Assembly: GCA_002746415.1 (NCBI GenBank)
Contig: NVXD01000025.1
Coordinates: forward strand, 1-42,476
DNA length: 42,476 bases
Source of the DNA: Flavobacteriaceae bacterium
GTDB lineage: Bacteria; Bacteroidota; Bacteroidia; Flavobacteriales; Flavobacteriaceae
Direction: 5' to 3'
The position numbers and the translations under genes are program-made. Positions 9,907 to 17,697 of the stretch are shown piece after piece (the stretch's first letter is position 1; each line of letters starts with the position of its first letter). Below the pieces are notes generated by a model that worked only from the letters and a program-made list of their open reading frames with translations, ran no database searches and was not told the DNA's origin.

Positions 9907-9923
9907 AGCTTCATTATTCTTAA
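9907..9923 (+). repeat. 17-base direct repeat, left copy
   Basis: AGCTTCATTATTCTTAA occurs here and again, base for base, at 10432-10448. The two copies bracket the AT-rich region between rnr and rpiB. Function unknown. Confidence 0.6.
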
Positions 9924-10431
9924 AAAGAGAACAATTCAAATTGTTATCAACATATATATAATATTAAATATGTTTTTTTAAATTATTAAAAAGAAAATGA
10001 TGGTTATGATAGCTTGTTAATAGTACATATAACTTAATACGTAAATACTTGCTTTGAACAAGAAAAAGATTTTATGTACAATTTATCATTTAGTGTATTA
10101 TTTAAATATCAAGGTTTTATGTTTTTTATAAACACCTATTGATAACTGATATTAACATACTTTTTTTAATAATATAATGTTATTCAGATGTTAATTACGT
10201 CTATTAACTGTTTTGAAAAGAAATACTATGTTTTTAAAACTATATTTTTTTGTTTCAATTTGTTTTATAAGGCAACTAATTATTTAGAATTAAAAATTAA
10301 GTATTTATTTATTGTGTTTAGCTATCAACATATTGCAAAAACAGTAAAAACTTGATTATTAACACATTGAAGTAATTAAAAAACTTCTTATTAACAACAG
10401 TAAATAGAAGAGAATAAATCACGATATAGAA

Positions 10432-10448
10432 AGCTTCATTATTCTTAA
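10432..10448 (+). repeat. 17-base direct repeat, right copy
   Basis: This is the second perfect copy of AGCTTCATTATTCTTAA, 525 bases from the first. It lies 26 bases upstream of the rpiB -7 box, so it could also act as an upstream element for that promoter, with the left copy acting for rnr. Confidence 0.6.
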
Positions 10449-10473
10449 CGTACCACTAGTAAAAAGGGTTTCG

Positions 10474-10481
10474 TATCTTTG
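10474..10481 (+). promoter_or_regulatory. -7 promoter box for rpiB
   Basis: TATCTTTG matches TAnnTTTG and lies 27 bases before the rpiB start codon. No clear -33 TTG is present. Confidence 0.55.
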
Positions 10482-10507
10482 TTAAACGTAAGTAATTCAA
10501 AAAAAGT

Positions 10508-10939
10508 ATGAAAATAGCAATAGGAAATGATCATGCAGGAACCGAATATAAATTGGCGGTCATTGGTTTATTAAAATCTATGAAAATAGAAGTTATTAAT
10601 CATGGAACTGATGGAACAGATAGCGTTGATTATGCCGACTTTATACATCCTGTAGCAAAAAACGTAGAACAGGGCGAAGTAGATTTTGGAATTATTATTT
10701 GTGGTAGTGGAAACGGAGCGTCTATGACGGCCAATAAACATCAAAAAATAAGAGCAGCCCTGTGTTGGACTAAAGAAATAGTACAATTAGCTCGCGAACA
10801 TAATGATGCTAATATATTGAGTTTACCGGCTAGATTTATTTCTATGCCTCAAGCGCTTGAAATGGTAAAAACTTTTATAAACACCGCCTTTGAAGGAGGT
10901 AGACATGAAAGGAGAATTGAAAAAATGTCATGTAATTAA
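10508..10939 (+). CDS. rpiB: Ribose-5-phosphate isomerase B
   Basis: Cytosolic enzyme of the pentose phosphate pathway that interconverts ribose 5-phosphate and ribulose 5-phosphate. Its 143 residues match the RpiB/LacAB family. The N-terminal IAIGNDHAG motif and the central CGSGNGASMTANK loop with catalytic Cys65 are clear, as is the following RAALCW segment. The later HNDANILSLPARFIS segment, where the family normally shows N-x-x-N-V-L-x-L-G, has L-P-A-R in place of G-x-R, a variant I associate with flavobacterial members. It starts a plus-strand group with the CDF transporter 133 bases later, which has its own promoter. Confidence 0.95.
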   Translation: MKIAIGNDHAGTEYKLAVIGLLKSMKIEVINHGTDGTDSVDYADFIHPVAKNVEQGEVDFGIIICGSGNGASMTANKHQKIRAALCWTKEIVQLAREHNDANILSLPARFISMPQALEMVKTFINTAFEGGRHERRIEKMSCN

Positions 10940-11001
10940 TATATAATTACTTCACTTTAAAAAAAAACAGCCTTAACTCCTATTCTATTACTAGTCTTTA
11001 T

Positions 11002-11066
11002 TTTTATAAGACAAAAAAGCATGCAGTTCAGTTGCAAAGGGTTAGCCGTATCTTTGTCTTATAAAA
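11002..11066. promoter_or_regulatory. 14-base perfect inverted repeat flanking the CDF promoter
   Basis: TTTTATAAGACAAA (11002-11015) and its exact reverse complement TTTGTCTTATAAAA (11053-11066) are separated by 37 bases. The right arm includes the last bases of the CDF -7 box TATCTTTG (11049-11056). The arms are therefore placed where a repressor or metal sensor could act. Alternatively they form a long-looped RNA hairpin at the 3' end of the rpiB transcript. Confidence 0.55.
11049..11056 (+). promoter_or_regulatory. -7 promoter box for the CDF transporter
   Basis: TATCTTTG matches TAnnTTTG, 16 bases before the CDF start codon. A TTG at 11032-11034 is upstream but close (14-base spacer). 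The box overlaps the right arm of a perfect inverted repeat. Confidence 0.55.
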
Positions 11067-11072
11067 TAAAAA

Positions 11073-11993
11073 ATGGCACATTCTCACGGTAACCACAACC
11101 ACCATCATTCACATGCCGACCTAAAAGGAAGAAACCTTGTAATTTCTATTATTTTAAATATAGTAATAACTATTTCCCAAGCGATTGGGGGAATTATTTC
11201 TGGAAGCCTTTCCTTACTTTCTGATGCCTTGCACAATTTTAGTGACGTACTTTCTTTAATAGTGAGTTATGTAGCTACAGTTTTATCGAAAAAAGAGGCA
11301 TCCACCAACAAAACATTTGGCTATAAAAGAGCAGAAATTATAGCAGCTTTTGTAAATGCATCTACATTGATGATTGTTGCAGTGATTTTAATAAAAGAAG
11401 CTATTGAGCGTTTTTACGCCCCTCAAGAAGTAGAATCAAATTTAGTGATATGGCTTGCACTATTGGGCATTTTTGCCAATGCTTTTAGTGTTTTGCTTCT
11501 TAAAAAAGATGCAGAAAGCAGTATGAATATGAAATCTGCGTACATACACCTATTGACAGATATGATGGCTTCAGTTGCTGTTTTAATTGGAGGTTTGTTG
11601 ATGAAATTCTACCAAATTTATTGGATTGACCCCTTGTTGACCTTGCTCATAGCTCTTTATTTAATTTATATGGGGTATGATCTTTTAAAAGCATCTACAA
11701 AGGTGTTGATGTTGTTTACTCCAGAGACCATAGAAGTACAAAAAATAGTGAAATCAATATGTGAAATTGAACCAATTAAAAACGTGCACCATGTACACAT
11801 ATGGCAACTAAATGAAGAGGAGGTACACTTAGAAGCGCACATAGATTTTAAAGAGGATATAAGTTTGTCTCAATTTGATGTCATATTAATTGAAATAGAA
11901 GAAAAAGTATATCATGAGTTTCATATAAATCACGTTAATATTCAACCGGAATTTGGCAAGTGTGATACTAAAAAAGTAATAGTTCAGGATTAA
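11073..11993 (+). CDS. Cation diffusion facilitator (CzcD/ZitB-type zinc exporter)
   Basis: Inner-membrane metal/proton antiporter of 306 residues, usually exporting Zn2+ and sometimes Co2+ or Cd2+. A His-rich N-terminus (AHSHGNHNHHHSHAD) is a likely metal-sensing or loading tail. Six membrane helices follow between about residues 20 and 215. The paired metal-site motifs are visible: SDALHNFSD in helix 2 and HLLTDMMAS in helix 5, each with the His-x3-Asp spacing typical of zinc-selective members. The C-terminal cytoplasmic domain (about 220-306, VHHVHIWQLNEEEVHLEAHI) is the dimerising ferredoxin-like domain. The acetyltransferase gene starts one base after its stop. A perfect inverted repeat at its promoter suggests dedicated regulation. 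Confidence 0.93.
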   Translation: MAHSHGNHNHHHSHADLKGRNLVISIILNIVITISQAIGGIISGSLSLLSDALHNFSDVLSLIVSYVATVLSKKEASTNKTFGYKRAEIIAAFVNASTLMIVAVILIKEAIERFYAPQEVESNLVIWLALLGIFANAFSVLLLKKDAESSMNMKSAYIHLLTDMMASVAVLIGGLLMKFYQIYWIDPLLTLLIALYLIYMGYDLLKASTKVLMLFTPETIEVQKIVKSICEIEPIKNVHHVHIWQLNEEEVHLEAHIDFKEDISLSQFDVILIEIEEKVYHEFHINHVNIQPEFGKCDTKKVIVQD

Positions 11994-11994
11994 A

Positions 11995-12438
11995 ATGATG
12001 AAAATTGAAGTCAAACCGTTTAATGAATTTACCACACAAGAGTTGTATGCTGTTCTACAGCTAAGGGCTGAAGTGTTTGTTGTAGAACAAGACTGTGTTT
12101 ATCAAGATATAGATGGGAAAGACAATAATGCACTGCATGTAATTGGCACAAAGGATGGCCAAGTTGTTGCCTATACACGGATTTTTAAAGCTGGAGATTA
12201 TTTTAACCAAGCCAGTATAGGTAGAGTGGTTGTAAAAAAAGAAGAACGTCAATATGGGTATGGCCAAGAAATAGTAAAAGCTTCAATTAAAGCCATTAAA
12301 ACTGAGTTCAACGAAAACAACATTCACCTTTCAGCGCAGGTATATTTAAAAAGGTTCTATGCCGATTTGGGTTTTATCGAAGAAGGAGAAGAATACTTAG
12401 AAGATGGTATTCCACACATTGGAATGGTTAAAAAATAG
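11995..12438 (+). CDS. ElaA-like GNAT family N-acetyltransferase
   Basis: Cytosolic acetyl-CoA-dependent acyltransferase of 147 residues, closest by eye to the ElaA subfamily. The start LYAVLQLRAEVFVVEQDCVYQDIDGKD in outline is the hallmark of that group. The acetyl-CoA-binding element is GRVVVKKEERQYGYGQEIV (the R-x-x-G-x-G/A loop, here R-Q-Y-G-Y-G). The C-terminus YADLGFIEEGEEYLEDGIPHIGM is also typical. The substrate is unknown. The start is tandem ATGATG one base after the CDF stop, so the two are coupled. The end is only two bases from the end of the convergent methyltransferase gene. Confidence 0.9.
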   Translation: MMKIEVKPFNEFTTQELYAVLQLRAEVFVVEQDCVYQDIDGKDNNALHVIGTKDGQVVAYTRIFKAGDYFNQASIGRVVVKKEERQYGYGQEIVKASIKAIKTEFNENNIHLSAQVYLKRFYADLGFIEEGEEYLEDGIPHIGMVKK

Positions 12439-12440
12439 AT

Positions 12441-13664
12441 TTATTTAAGGTTTATTTTTTTAGAAAGGGCTTCTCCAATTTTTTCAACAACACCAACAAC
12501 CAGGGCATTACCCATTAAAAAAGCTCTCTTTGTATTAGAGACTTGTTCCAGTTGTGTATGATTGTCTGGAAACATATTCAATCGCTCCAATTCAAGGGGA
12601 GTTAAACGCCGAAGTCCTTTTTTAGTTTCAACCACATGTTTAAATCTTGAAGGAGTTTTTCCACCTTCTCCAGTGATTATGGTTCTAGAAGCATTGTCCA
12701 ATGCATCAGGAAAAACCATACTTCCTTCATTATACTTGTATTCAAAACCACTTTTGGTTTTTCTAACTTCTTTTTTTGCACCTTTTAAGTAGTTCCATTT
12801 AGGCAAATCTTTAGACGGAATATAAAAATCCGAGCCCACTTCTTCATTTTGTAATACATCCTTTAAAGTTGTTTTTTTTCCGCTGTATTTTGATGTGGTT
12901 TTTATAGTATGTACCGTTCCGCTGATACAAACACCTGTATTTTGAAAGGGGGATAGAGATGTACCAGCATTAAAATTTTCAGATAGGGCAACCAAATCGC
13001 CACCTAAATGAAATTTGTTTTCATTCTCTATGTTGGTATCAACAGGAAAAGCGGAAACAAGCGTTCCAGACGTTAACATCCATTTGCTTGTGGTCGTTTT
13101 TTTTAATGCCTTGTAGAGCTCTGTGGATTTGTGATACCCTAGAAAGAAGACCCGCCTTCTTCGTTGCGGCATACCATACTCTGCAGCATTAATGATTCGC
13201 CACTCTATGGCATAACCCAAATCTGACAAACTTTTAAGCATAATGGAAAAATCCCTTCCTCTTTGGCTAGAGGGCGATTTTAATAAGCGATCCACGTTTT
13301 CAAGAAAAAGGTATTTTGGTTTGTTCTTTTTTTCGTTTAATATTTTATGGATAGACCACCACAGCACTCCTTTTTTACCTATTAATCCCTTAGAATTTTG
13401 TAGTGTAGTGGCTACTGAATAATCCTGACAAGGAAAACCACCAACTAATAAATCATGGTCCGGGATTTCTTTAAGGTCAACTTCAGTAATGTTCTTATTA
13501 CTATGATTTTCTTTACCAAAACGAGCTTCATAAATCATGGAAGCATGTTGGCTTTTGGTAGAAGGCTCCCATTGATTGCTCCAAACGACTTTATAATTGT
13601 TGTTTTTCTCCAACCCTAAGCGAAACCCTCCAACCCCAGCAAAGAGCTCTACAACTTTAAGCAT
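12441..13664 (-). CDS. DNA (cytosine-5) methyltransferase, apparently orphan
   Basis: Cytosine-5 DNA methyltransferase of 407 residues. The motifs appear in the standard order. Motif I (ELFAGVGGFRLGLE, 6-19) binds S-adenosylmethionine. Motif IV (GGFPCQDYS) carries catalytic Cys79. Motif VI is ENVDRLL (122-128) and motif VIII is GMPQRRRRVFFLG (164-176). A variable target-recognition region follows (about 190-335). Motif IX (RRLTPLELERLNMFP) and motif X (GNALVVGVVEKIGEAL) close the protein. The recognition sequence cannot be read from the protein. No restriction endonuclease or Vsr-like gene is adjacent: the neighbours are an acetyltransferase and a secreted hydrolase. It is therefore likely a solitary methylase with an epigenetic or protective role, or a remnant of a restriction-modification system. 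Confidence 0.93.
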   Translation of the reverse strand: MLKVVELFAGVGGFRLGLEKNNNYKVVWSNQWEPSTKSQHASMIYEARFGKENHSNKNITEVDLKEIPDHDLLVGGFPCQDYSVATTLQNSKGLIGKKGVLWWSIHKILNEKKNKPKYLFLENVDRLLKSPSSQRGRDFSIMLKSLSDLGYAIEWRIINAAEYGMPQRRRRVFFLGYHKSTELYKALKKTTTSKWMLTSGTLVSAFPVDTNIENENKFHLGGDLVALSENFNAGTSLSPFQNTGVCISGTVHTIKTTSKYSGKKTTLKDVLQNEEVGSDFYIPSKDLPKWNYLKGAKKEVRKTKSGFEYKYNEGSMVFPDALDNASRTIITGEGGKTPSRFKHVVETKKGLRRLTPLELERLNMFPDNHTQLEQVSNTKRAFLMGNALVVGVVEKIGEALSKKINLK

Positions 13665-13716
13665 ATTTCTTAATTAAATACAATAGAACGAATATCGCGG
13701 ATTTCTTATAAAGATC

Positions 13717-14904
13717 CTAATTCATACCTGAATCTGGATAAATTAATTTAAAAAGAGACGATAGGAACTCTTTTTGCTCTTTAGTAGCAATTGGGTTGTT
13801 ATTGGAATATGCATTGGCATATATTTTAAATTTTACTCGTTCCACCATTTTATGCATTTCAATGCTTGGTGCAGCATTAATTTTGTTGAGCTTTCCAAGT
13901 TCTTTTTTCCACCAACCATAATCTATTTTTGTTGGCATCAGAAAATCTTTATTAAATTGATTATTGAAATTTTTTGACAGCTCTGCTTCTTTTTTAAAGG
14001 CACTTTCTAATGCTTTTATAGCATTTTTATATGCTTTCTTTTTGTGAAGTTGAGCGACATCATTTACGACACTATCTAAGGTGTAAAAAGAGCTAAAAGT
14101 TGATAAAATACGTTCATAATTTTCATTTGCGCTCAATAAATTTCCATCATTTTCCATTTTTTTTGCCGCTAGGTAATTTTTTTGATAGCTCTTTTTTATT
14201 TTGTTCTCACCCAAAACAAGCTGTCCTTTTTTGTGGGCATGAACGGCCAACCAATCAAACGCGCTTAAAATGGTTTCTGAAGGAGGCCAACGATGGCTTC
14301 CTTCAAAAGTAATGAGTGTATTTGTAAGCTTTTTTTCTTCCAAATAGCCTCTAACCGAAACCATTTCAGCATAATTCATGTCTCTATCGCCAACGACACC
14401 AACATAGGAATAGTTTTGATTGCTTGGTATGTGTGAAGACAAACTTGAAAACCCAGCACCACAGGCCACCACCCCTTCAATCTTATTTGTTAATGTAGCT
14501 ATTGCTGAAGCCAATCGAGAGCCGCCAGAAAAACCCGCCAAATATATTTGGTTTTCACTTATATTAAAATGAGAAAAAACATGATTGAATATTCTATCTG
14601 TTATGTCAAAATTTTGGTCATAAGGTCCATTTTTTGTGTTGTTGGAACAGATTAAAATATGACCAAATTTTTCCGAAGCCTTTATAAAAGGAGCAATGCC
14701 TATGCTACCCCTGGCCATAGGTTCAAAAATAAAAACAACAGAAGATAGTTTTGTGGAGTCGTATGACGCGGGTAGATATAGCGCAAAGGTTTCATCTTTT
14801 GTATTGGATACTAAAATGGAATCAATAACCCTCGCCGTATCATAAGATTGAGCCATAAGCAATGTACTGCCTAAAAGAGCAACAAGGAACAGTATATTTT
14901 TCAT
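13717..14904 (-). CDS. Secreted alpha/beta hydrolase
   Basis: An exported protein of 395 residues with signal peptide MKNILFLVALLGSTLLMAQ. Residues 20-225 form an alpha/beta-hydrolase fold similar to phospholipase/carboxylesterase and dienelactone-hydrolase-like proteins. The nucleophile elbow is GFSGGSR with Ser126, a likely acid lies in the VGDRDMNYAE segment, and the His is in EGSHRWPP. The remaining 165 residues are a Lys-rich helical region with no recognised domain (TPR-like spacing is possible). The natural substrate is unknown. The PQQ dehydrogenase gene ends 39 bases upstream on the same strand, and its start is 52 bases from the methyltransferase start region. Confidence 0.82.
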   Translation of the reverse strand: MKNILFLVALLGSTLLMAQSYDTARVIDSILVSNTKDETFALYLPASYDSTKLSSVVFIFEPMARGSIGIAPFIKASEKFGHILICSNNTKNGPYDQNFDITDRIFNHVFSHFNISENQIYLAGFSGGSRLASAIATLTNKIEGVVACGAGFSSLSSHIPSNQNYSYVGVVGDRDMNYAEMVSVRGYLEEKKLTNTLITFEGSHRWPPSETILSAFDWLAVHAHKKGQLVLGENKIKKSYQKNYLAAKKMENDGNLLSANENYERILSTFSSFYTLDSVVNDVAQLHKKKAYKNAIKALESAFKKEAELSKNFNNQFNKDFLMPTKIDYGWWKKELGKLNKINAAPSIEMHKMVERVKFKIYANAYSNNNPIATKEQKEFLSSLFKLIYPDSGMN

Positions 14905-14943
14905 AACACAATTTTTCTATATAACCGGGGAATGGCACTAACC

Positions 14944-17055
14944 TTATTCCAAAGCAAAAGCAACTATCTGATTTCCTTTTTTTGTGCCGAGTTTCTGCCC
15001 TCCACAGGCAATAGCTATATATTGTTTGCCATTAATTTGGTACATGGCCGGTGTAGCAAAAGCTGGGGCGGGTAGTTCATATTCCCATAATATTTCACCT
15101 GTATGTTTGTCAAAAACCCGAAAGAAGCCGTCTTTCGTGGCTCCAATAAACAAAAGGCCATTTTCTGTGACTACCGCACCTCCATAATTTTCTGTTCCAG
15201 TAGTAGGAAACCCTTGTTCTTTTAAATGCTTTGTTTCACCAAAAGGGACAGACCAAAGAAACTCCCCTGAATTTAAATCTATGGCATGCAAAGTTCCCCA
15301 GGGAGGAGAAATAGCAGGCAACCCATTACTATCTAAAAACTTATTATAACCCTTATGCTTATATGGAATATGGGGCAGGGAATCTGAAGTGGTTTCAACT
15401 ATAGTATGTTTTATTTCTAGGCCAAATAAGAATTGAAGCAGTGCTTCTTTTTCATCTCCTTTTATTTGAGGAAAACCAGTCATCATTCCCTTACCATTCT
15501 TAATAATTGTTGAAATATCTTCTTTGCTTAGTTTTTCTTTTAGGTTTAAAAGTGAAGGAAAACCACTTGCTGGAAGTCCTTTACGGTCTTTTTGATGGCA
15601 AGTGACGCAGTTGGTTAGATATGTTTTTTCTCCTAAAGGAAGGTTGGAGGACAATGCGACATTTTCTTCCATTTGAAGTATCCACGCCATTTCATTAGCG
15701 TTTACATAAATAATCCCGTCTTCTGGGTCTGCTGAAGTGCCTCCCCATTCCGCCGCACCATCATAACCTGGGAAAAGAAGAACAGGTGTCGTGTTTGGTG
15801 GCGCATATTGTCTTTTGTCGGCAACTTTTAACATTGCCTTTAGCTCTTCTTGGTTTTCTGCATACGGACTTACATCGTTTTCAGACAATTCAAAAGACTG
15901 TCGTGCAAATGGTTTGGGCGAAACAGGAAAGGGCTGTGTTGGCCAAGCTTCTTCACCAACCAATGTTGATTTAGGCATTGGGTGTTCCACAATATCAAAC
16001 AAAGGTTCTCCCGTTTCTCTATTAAACAAGTACACATAACCCTGTTTGGTAACTTGGGCAACAGCTTTAATTTTTTCTCCTTTTCTCGTAATTGTTATAA
16101 GGTTAGGTGGGGCGGGGGCATCTCTATCCCATAAATCATGATGTGTAAATTGAAAATACCACAACAATTTTCCAGTAGCTGCATCTAATGCCAATAGGCA
16201 ATTGGAATACAAATTACTTCCTTTGCGCAGGCCACCATAAAAATCAGGAGACGCGGAACCCGTAGGTACATAAATAACGCCGGTTTCGGCATCTAATGAC
16301 ATTCCCGCCCAATTGTTTGCAGCACCAATTATATTGTCTTTGTATGCCTCTTTATTTTCCCAGGTTTCATAACCAGGTTCATCAGGGTATGGAATGGTGT
16401 GGAATGCCCACTCTGGCTTTCCAGTAATCACATTAAAAGCCATAATATCTCCAGGAGCTGCACCAACTCCTTCAGAAACCCTTAAAGGCATAATAATAAG
16501 ATCCTTAAAAATGGTTCCTGGGGTATTAGAAATTACAAATTTATCTTTAGCAAAGTCAGGCATTCCAGAACGTAAGTCAATTTTTCCATCTGTCCCGAAG
16601 CTTGAAATAGGTTTCCCAGTTACCGCGTTTAGCGCATACAAATCAGAACTTACCGTATATAGAATACGTTTGTCATTGTCTTTTTCCCAGTAAGCAAGAC
16701 CCCTGCTGGTAGAAAGAAATTGTTTATAAGGATCACCAAATTCCCAAATACCTTTTCCAGTTTTAGCATTTATTGCTACAGCTTTTAAAGCTGCTGTAAC
16801 ACCATACAATACTGTGTCTATAACAATAGGACTCATTTGCATTTGTCCACTATCTTTAACGGAATGAGACCAAGCAAGTTTTAATTCATGAACATTATCT
16901 TTTGTTATTTGGGACAATGTAGAGTAATGATTTCTGTCTGGTCCCCCAAGGTAAGATTCCCAAGCAGTATAGTCCTTATTTGATTTGGCGGTCTCTTCAG
17001 AACAACTCCAAAGTATTGCAACCGCAAACAAAAGGAAAAGAATTTTATTTTTCAT
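14944..17055 (-). CDS. PQQ-dependent dehydrogenase lipoprotein with internal cytochrome c domain
   Basis: A periplasmic quinoprotein of 703 residues that probably oxidises a sugar or alcohol and passes electrons to haem c. The signal peptide ends in a lipobox (ILWSC, Cys18), so it is membrane-anchored. Residues about 30-460 and 560-700 are an eight-bladed PQQ propeller: repeated A-x-D/N-x-x-T/S-G-K-x-x-W elements such as INAKTGKGIWEFGD and LDAATGKLLWYF. A cytochrome c domain is inserted before the last blades, with CVTCH at about 481-485 and a distal Met candidate in GKGMMTGFP. This layout is common in Bacteroidota glucose-dehydrogenase-like proteins. No PQQ biosynthesis gene lies in the window, so the cofactor may be scavenged or made elsewhere. 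The PNPOx-like gene ends 25 bases upstream. Confidence 0.92.
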   Translation of the reverse strand: MKNKILFLLFAVAILWSCSEETAKSNKDYTAWESYLGGPDRNHYSTLSQITKDNVHELKLAWSHSVKDSGQMQMSPIVIDTVLYGVTAALKAVAINAKTGKGIWEFGDPYKQFLSTSRGLAYWEKDNDKRILYTVSSDLYALNAVTGKPISSFGTDGKIDLRSGMPDFAKDKFVISNTPGTIFKDLIIMPLRVSEGVGAAPGDIMAFNVITGKPEWAFHTIPYPDEPGYETWENKEAYKDNIIGAANNWAGMSLDAETGVIYVPTGSASPDFYGGLRKGSNLYSNCLLALDAATGKLLWYFQFTHHDLWDRDAPAPPNLITITRKGEKIKAVAQVTKQGYVYLFNRETGEPLFDIVEHPMPKSTLVGEEAWPTQPFPVSPKPFARQSFELSENDVSPYAENQEELKAMLKVADKRQYAPPNTTPVLLFPGYDGAAEWGGTSADPEDGIIYVNANEMAWILQMEENVALSSNLPLGEKTYLTNCVTCHQKDRKGLPASGFPSLLNLKEKLSKEDISTIIKNGKGMMTGFPQIKGDEKEALLQFLFGLEIKHTIVETTSDSLPHIPYKHKGYNKFLDSNGLPAISPPWGTLHAIDLNSGEFLWSVPFGETKHLKEQGFPTTGTENYGGAVVTENGLLFIGATKDGFFRVFDKHTGEILWEYELPAPAFATPAMYQINGKQYIAIACGGQKLGTKKGNQIVAFALE

Positions 17056-17080
17056 TAAACATATTTTTAATAAGATATAA

Positions 17081-17533
17081 CTATTTCATTTTATACGCTT
17101 TAAGAGCGCTTTCTATTTGTTCTTTTTCAGTGGTCTCTGGATATGAAATATATTTTGGGGCAATAATGGGCTTTATGGATGCTATGGTGATTTTGGTGAT
17201 GCTAGAAAAGGGAAACTTTCCTTCTGTAATTTTTATGAGCTCGTTTTCCATTTCTTCGTATTGTGGACTTCCTTTTTTTACAATTTTTGCAGCCCCTTTA
17301 ATTTGCAGCCCTTTTTGAACCAAGACATCAATAAAGGAAACACAGACATTAAGGTTTTCTTTGATGTTCTTTACGGTTTGTGGAGAAGCAATATTGGCAA
17401 TTATAAGGGCGTCTTCACCAAAGCATGTAAACACTTCTTTAGGAGAAACATTTGGGATGTTTTCTTTGGATGAAGTTGCCAGCCAACACAGCACACTGCT
17501 TTTGATATATTTCTTTACCTCTTCTGTTATCAT
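17081..17533 (-). CDS. Pyridoxamine 5'-phosphate oxidase-like flavoprotein
   Basis: A small cytosolic split-barrel flavoprotein of 150 residues. I place the start at the Met at 17533, because MITEEVKKYIKSSVLCWLAT is the normal family start; the nine residues before it in the open frame look like leader. The typical core is present: WLATSSKENIPNVSPKEVF (FMN-phosphate strand), LIIANIASPQTVKNIKENLNVCVSF, then a QIKGAAKIV strand. Such proteins use FMN or F420 and often have unknown substrates. It precedes the PQQ dehydrogenase on the same strand, 25 bases away, and may be cotranscribed with it. Confidence 0.85.
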   Translation of the reverse strand: MITEEVKKYIKSSVLCWLATSSKENIPNVSPKEVFTCFGEDALIIANIASPQTVKNIKENLNVCVSFIDVLVQKGLQIKGAAKIVKKGSPQYEEMENELIKITEGKFPFSSITKITIASIKPIIAPKYISYPETTEKEQIESALKAYKMK

Positions 17534-17650
17534 TTCTTTATTAAATAAAGGGAGAATCAAGACAATAAATGATTGAAGTCCTTTATACAGCTAAAGGTAT
17601 TAAACATCTGATCAACAAAAGGAATATTTAATATGTGGTCGTTTTTTGAT

Positions 17651-17671
17651 GCTTCGACTACGCTTAACATG
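17651..17671. repeat. Possible REP-like repeat remnant
   Basis: The segment GCTTCGACTACGCTTAACAT resembles the CTTCGACTACGCTCAGCATGAC half of palindromic repeats scattered in Bacteroidota genomes. Only one degenerate half is present, so this is a weak call. Confidence 0.25.
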
Positions 17672-17697
17672 GGTTTTCTATGGATAAAATTCCCTGT

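Larger units (their letters stand above)
9865..10507. other. 643-base AT-rich gene-free region with DnaA-box-like 9-mers
   Basis: This divergent gap between rnr and rpiB is far longer than others in the window and very AT-rich. No coding frame is credible. It holds several close relatives of the DnaA box: TTATTAACA exactly at 10356-10364 and 10388-10396, TTATCAACA at 9944-9952, CTATCAACA at 10322-10330, TTATAAACA at 10126-10134, ATATTAACA at 10149-10157, and minus-strand copies at 10015-10023 and 10189-10197. A perfect 17-base direct repeat brackets it. The rpiB promoter lies at its right end. It may be a replication-related or nucleoid-protein-binding site, or simply an AT-rich spacer. The gene orientation to its right, mostly minus strand, argues against a simple oriC. 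Confidence 0.4.

Noticed and set aside
12441-14904. A restriction-modification or defence island around the cytosine methyltransferase
   Set aside because: The neighbour is a secreted alpha/beta hydrolase with a signal peptide, not an endonuclease, and no mobility genes are present.
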